Source: Acidobacteriota bacterium
GTDB taxonomy: Bacteria; Acidobacteriota; Thermoanaerobaculia; Multivoradales; JAHEKO01
Assembly (NCBI GenBank): GCA_029863825.1
Contig: JAOTUP010000108.1
Location: 1 to 6,847, forward strand
DNA length: 6,847 bases
Direction: 5' to 3'
Below are positions 6,688 through 6,847 of this stretch, one piece after another. Position 1 is the first letter of the stretch; every line of letters begins with the position of its first letter. The notes below the pieces were generated by a model. That model searched no databases. It was not told where the DNA came from and saw nothing but the letters and a program-made list of their open reading frames with translations. The translations under genes were made by a program, and so were the position numbers.

Positions 6688-6847
6688 TTACTCCGCAGCC
6701 TGGATTCTCCGCCCCTCCGCTGCCGCCTGAGCGGCTTCCTGGTGGCGACCGCGTCGGTTGAGCAGGTCGGCAAGCACATAGTACCCGAGCGCCCCTGTAC
6801 GGTTCTCGGCATCCTTGTCGAGACCGATGCGTGCCAGCTCCTCGGCC
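6688..6847 (-). CDS. C-terminal end of a TPR-like protein, partial
   Basis: An open frame enters from the right edge (first full codon at 6846-6844) and ends at TAA 6690-6688, giving 52 residues. The stretch ALGYYVLADLLNRRGRHQEA followed by an alanine-rich helix has the spacing of a TPR helix pair (small residue, Y/L positions, the G-R turn, then E-A-A). The C-terminal tail is AEGRRIQAAE. This looks like the last repeat of a larger protein; such tails occur both in plain TPR proteins and in phosphatase- or sulfatase-type enzymes with terminal TPRs, and the fragment cannot separate these. It is on the same strand as the downstream operon, with a 186-bp gap. The call rests on coding character and repeat pattern only. 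Confidence 0.55.
   Translation of the reverse strand, partial: AEELARIGLDKDAENRTGALGYYVLADLLNRRGRHQEAAQAAAEGRRIQAAE

Noticed and set aside
6516..6812. Open frame of 98 codons on the minus strand across the intergenic gap
   Set aside because: It is arginine-rich and of low-complexity composition, with no motif, and it overlaps in another frame the TPR-like coding end, which has better protein character.

Overview
The window is GC-rich, densely packed bacterial DNA. It has ATGA-type stop/start overlaps, Shine-Dalgarno motifs and Sec-type signal sequences. A secreted ASPIC/UnbV (CRTAC1-like) protein coupled to a long TPR protein is a combination I associate with Acidobacteriota (including Thermoanaerobaculia), Planctomycetes and similar environmental lineages. 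No marker gene is present, so the phylum is a low-confidence guess.

Left part (1-2165, plus strand): the last 37 codons of an ASPIC/UnbV-domain protein overlap by ATGA the start of a 684-residue protein. That protein has a signal peptide and about ten or more tetratricopeptide repeats. The two look like an exported, translationally coupled pair. The TPR gene ends 12 bp from the end of the convergent operon.

Central and right part (2178-6501, minus strand, transcribed right to left): a tight three-gene operon. Its order is a GcvT-like, folate-type aminomethyltransferase or demethylase homologue (396 aa), then two tandem FAD-dependent oxidoreductases of the phytoene-desaturase-like/PYROXD2 class (528 and 516 aa). 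The junctions are TGATG and ATGA, and each gene has its own GAGG-type ribosome binding site. By analogy with dimethylglycine and sarcosine dehydrogenases, where an FAD domain is fused to a GcvT domain, the operon may oxidise a methylated or amine substrate and pass the one-carbon unit to tetrahydrofolate. The substrate cannot be read from the sequence. This operon is the most interesting part of the window.

Right edge (6688-6847, minus strand): the last 52 codons of another TPR-like protein lie upstream of the operon on the same strand. The 186-bp gap between them holds a 7-bp inverted repeat and a spaced GAGTCAA direct repeat, but no convincing promoter. I saw no RNA genes, mobile elements, CRISPR arrays or origins.
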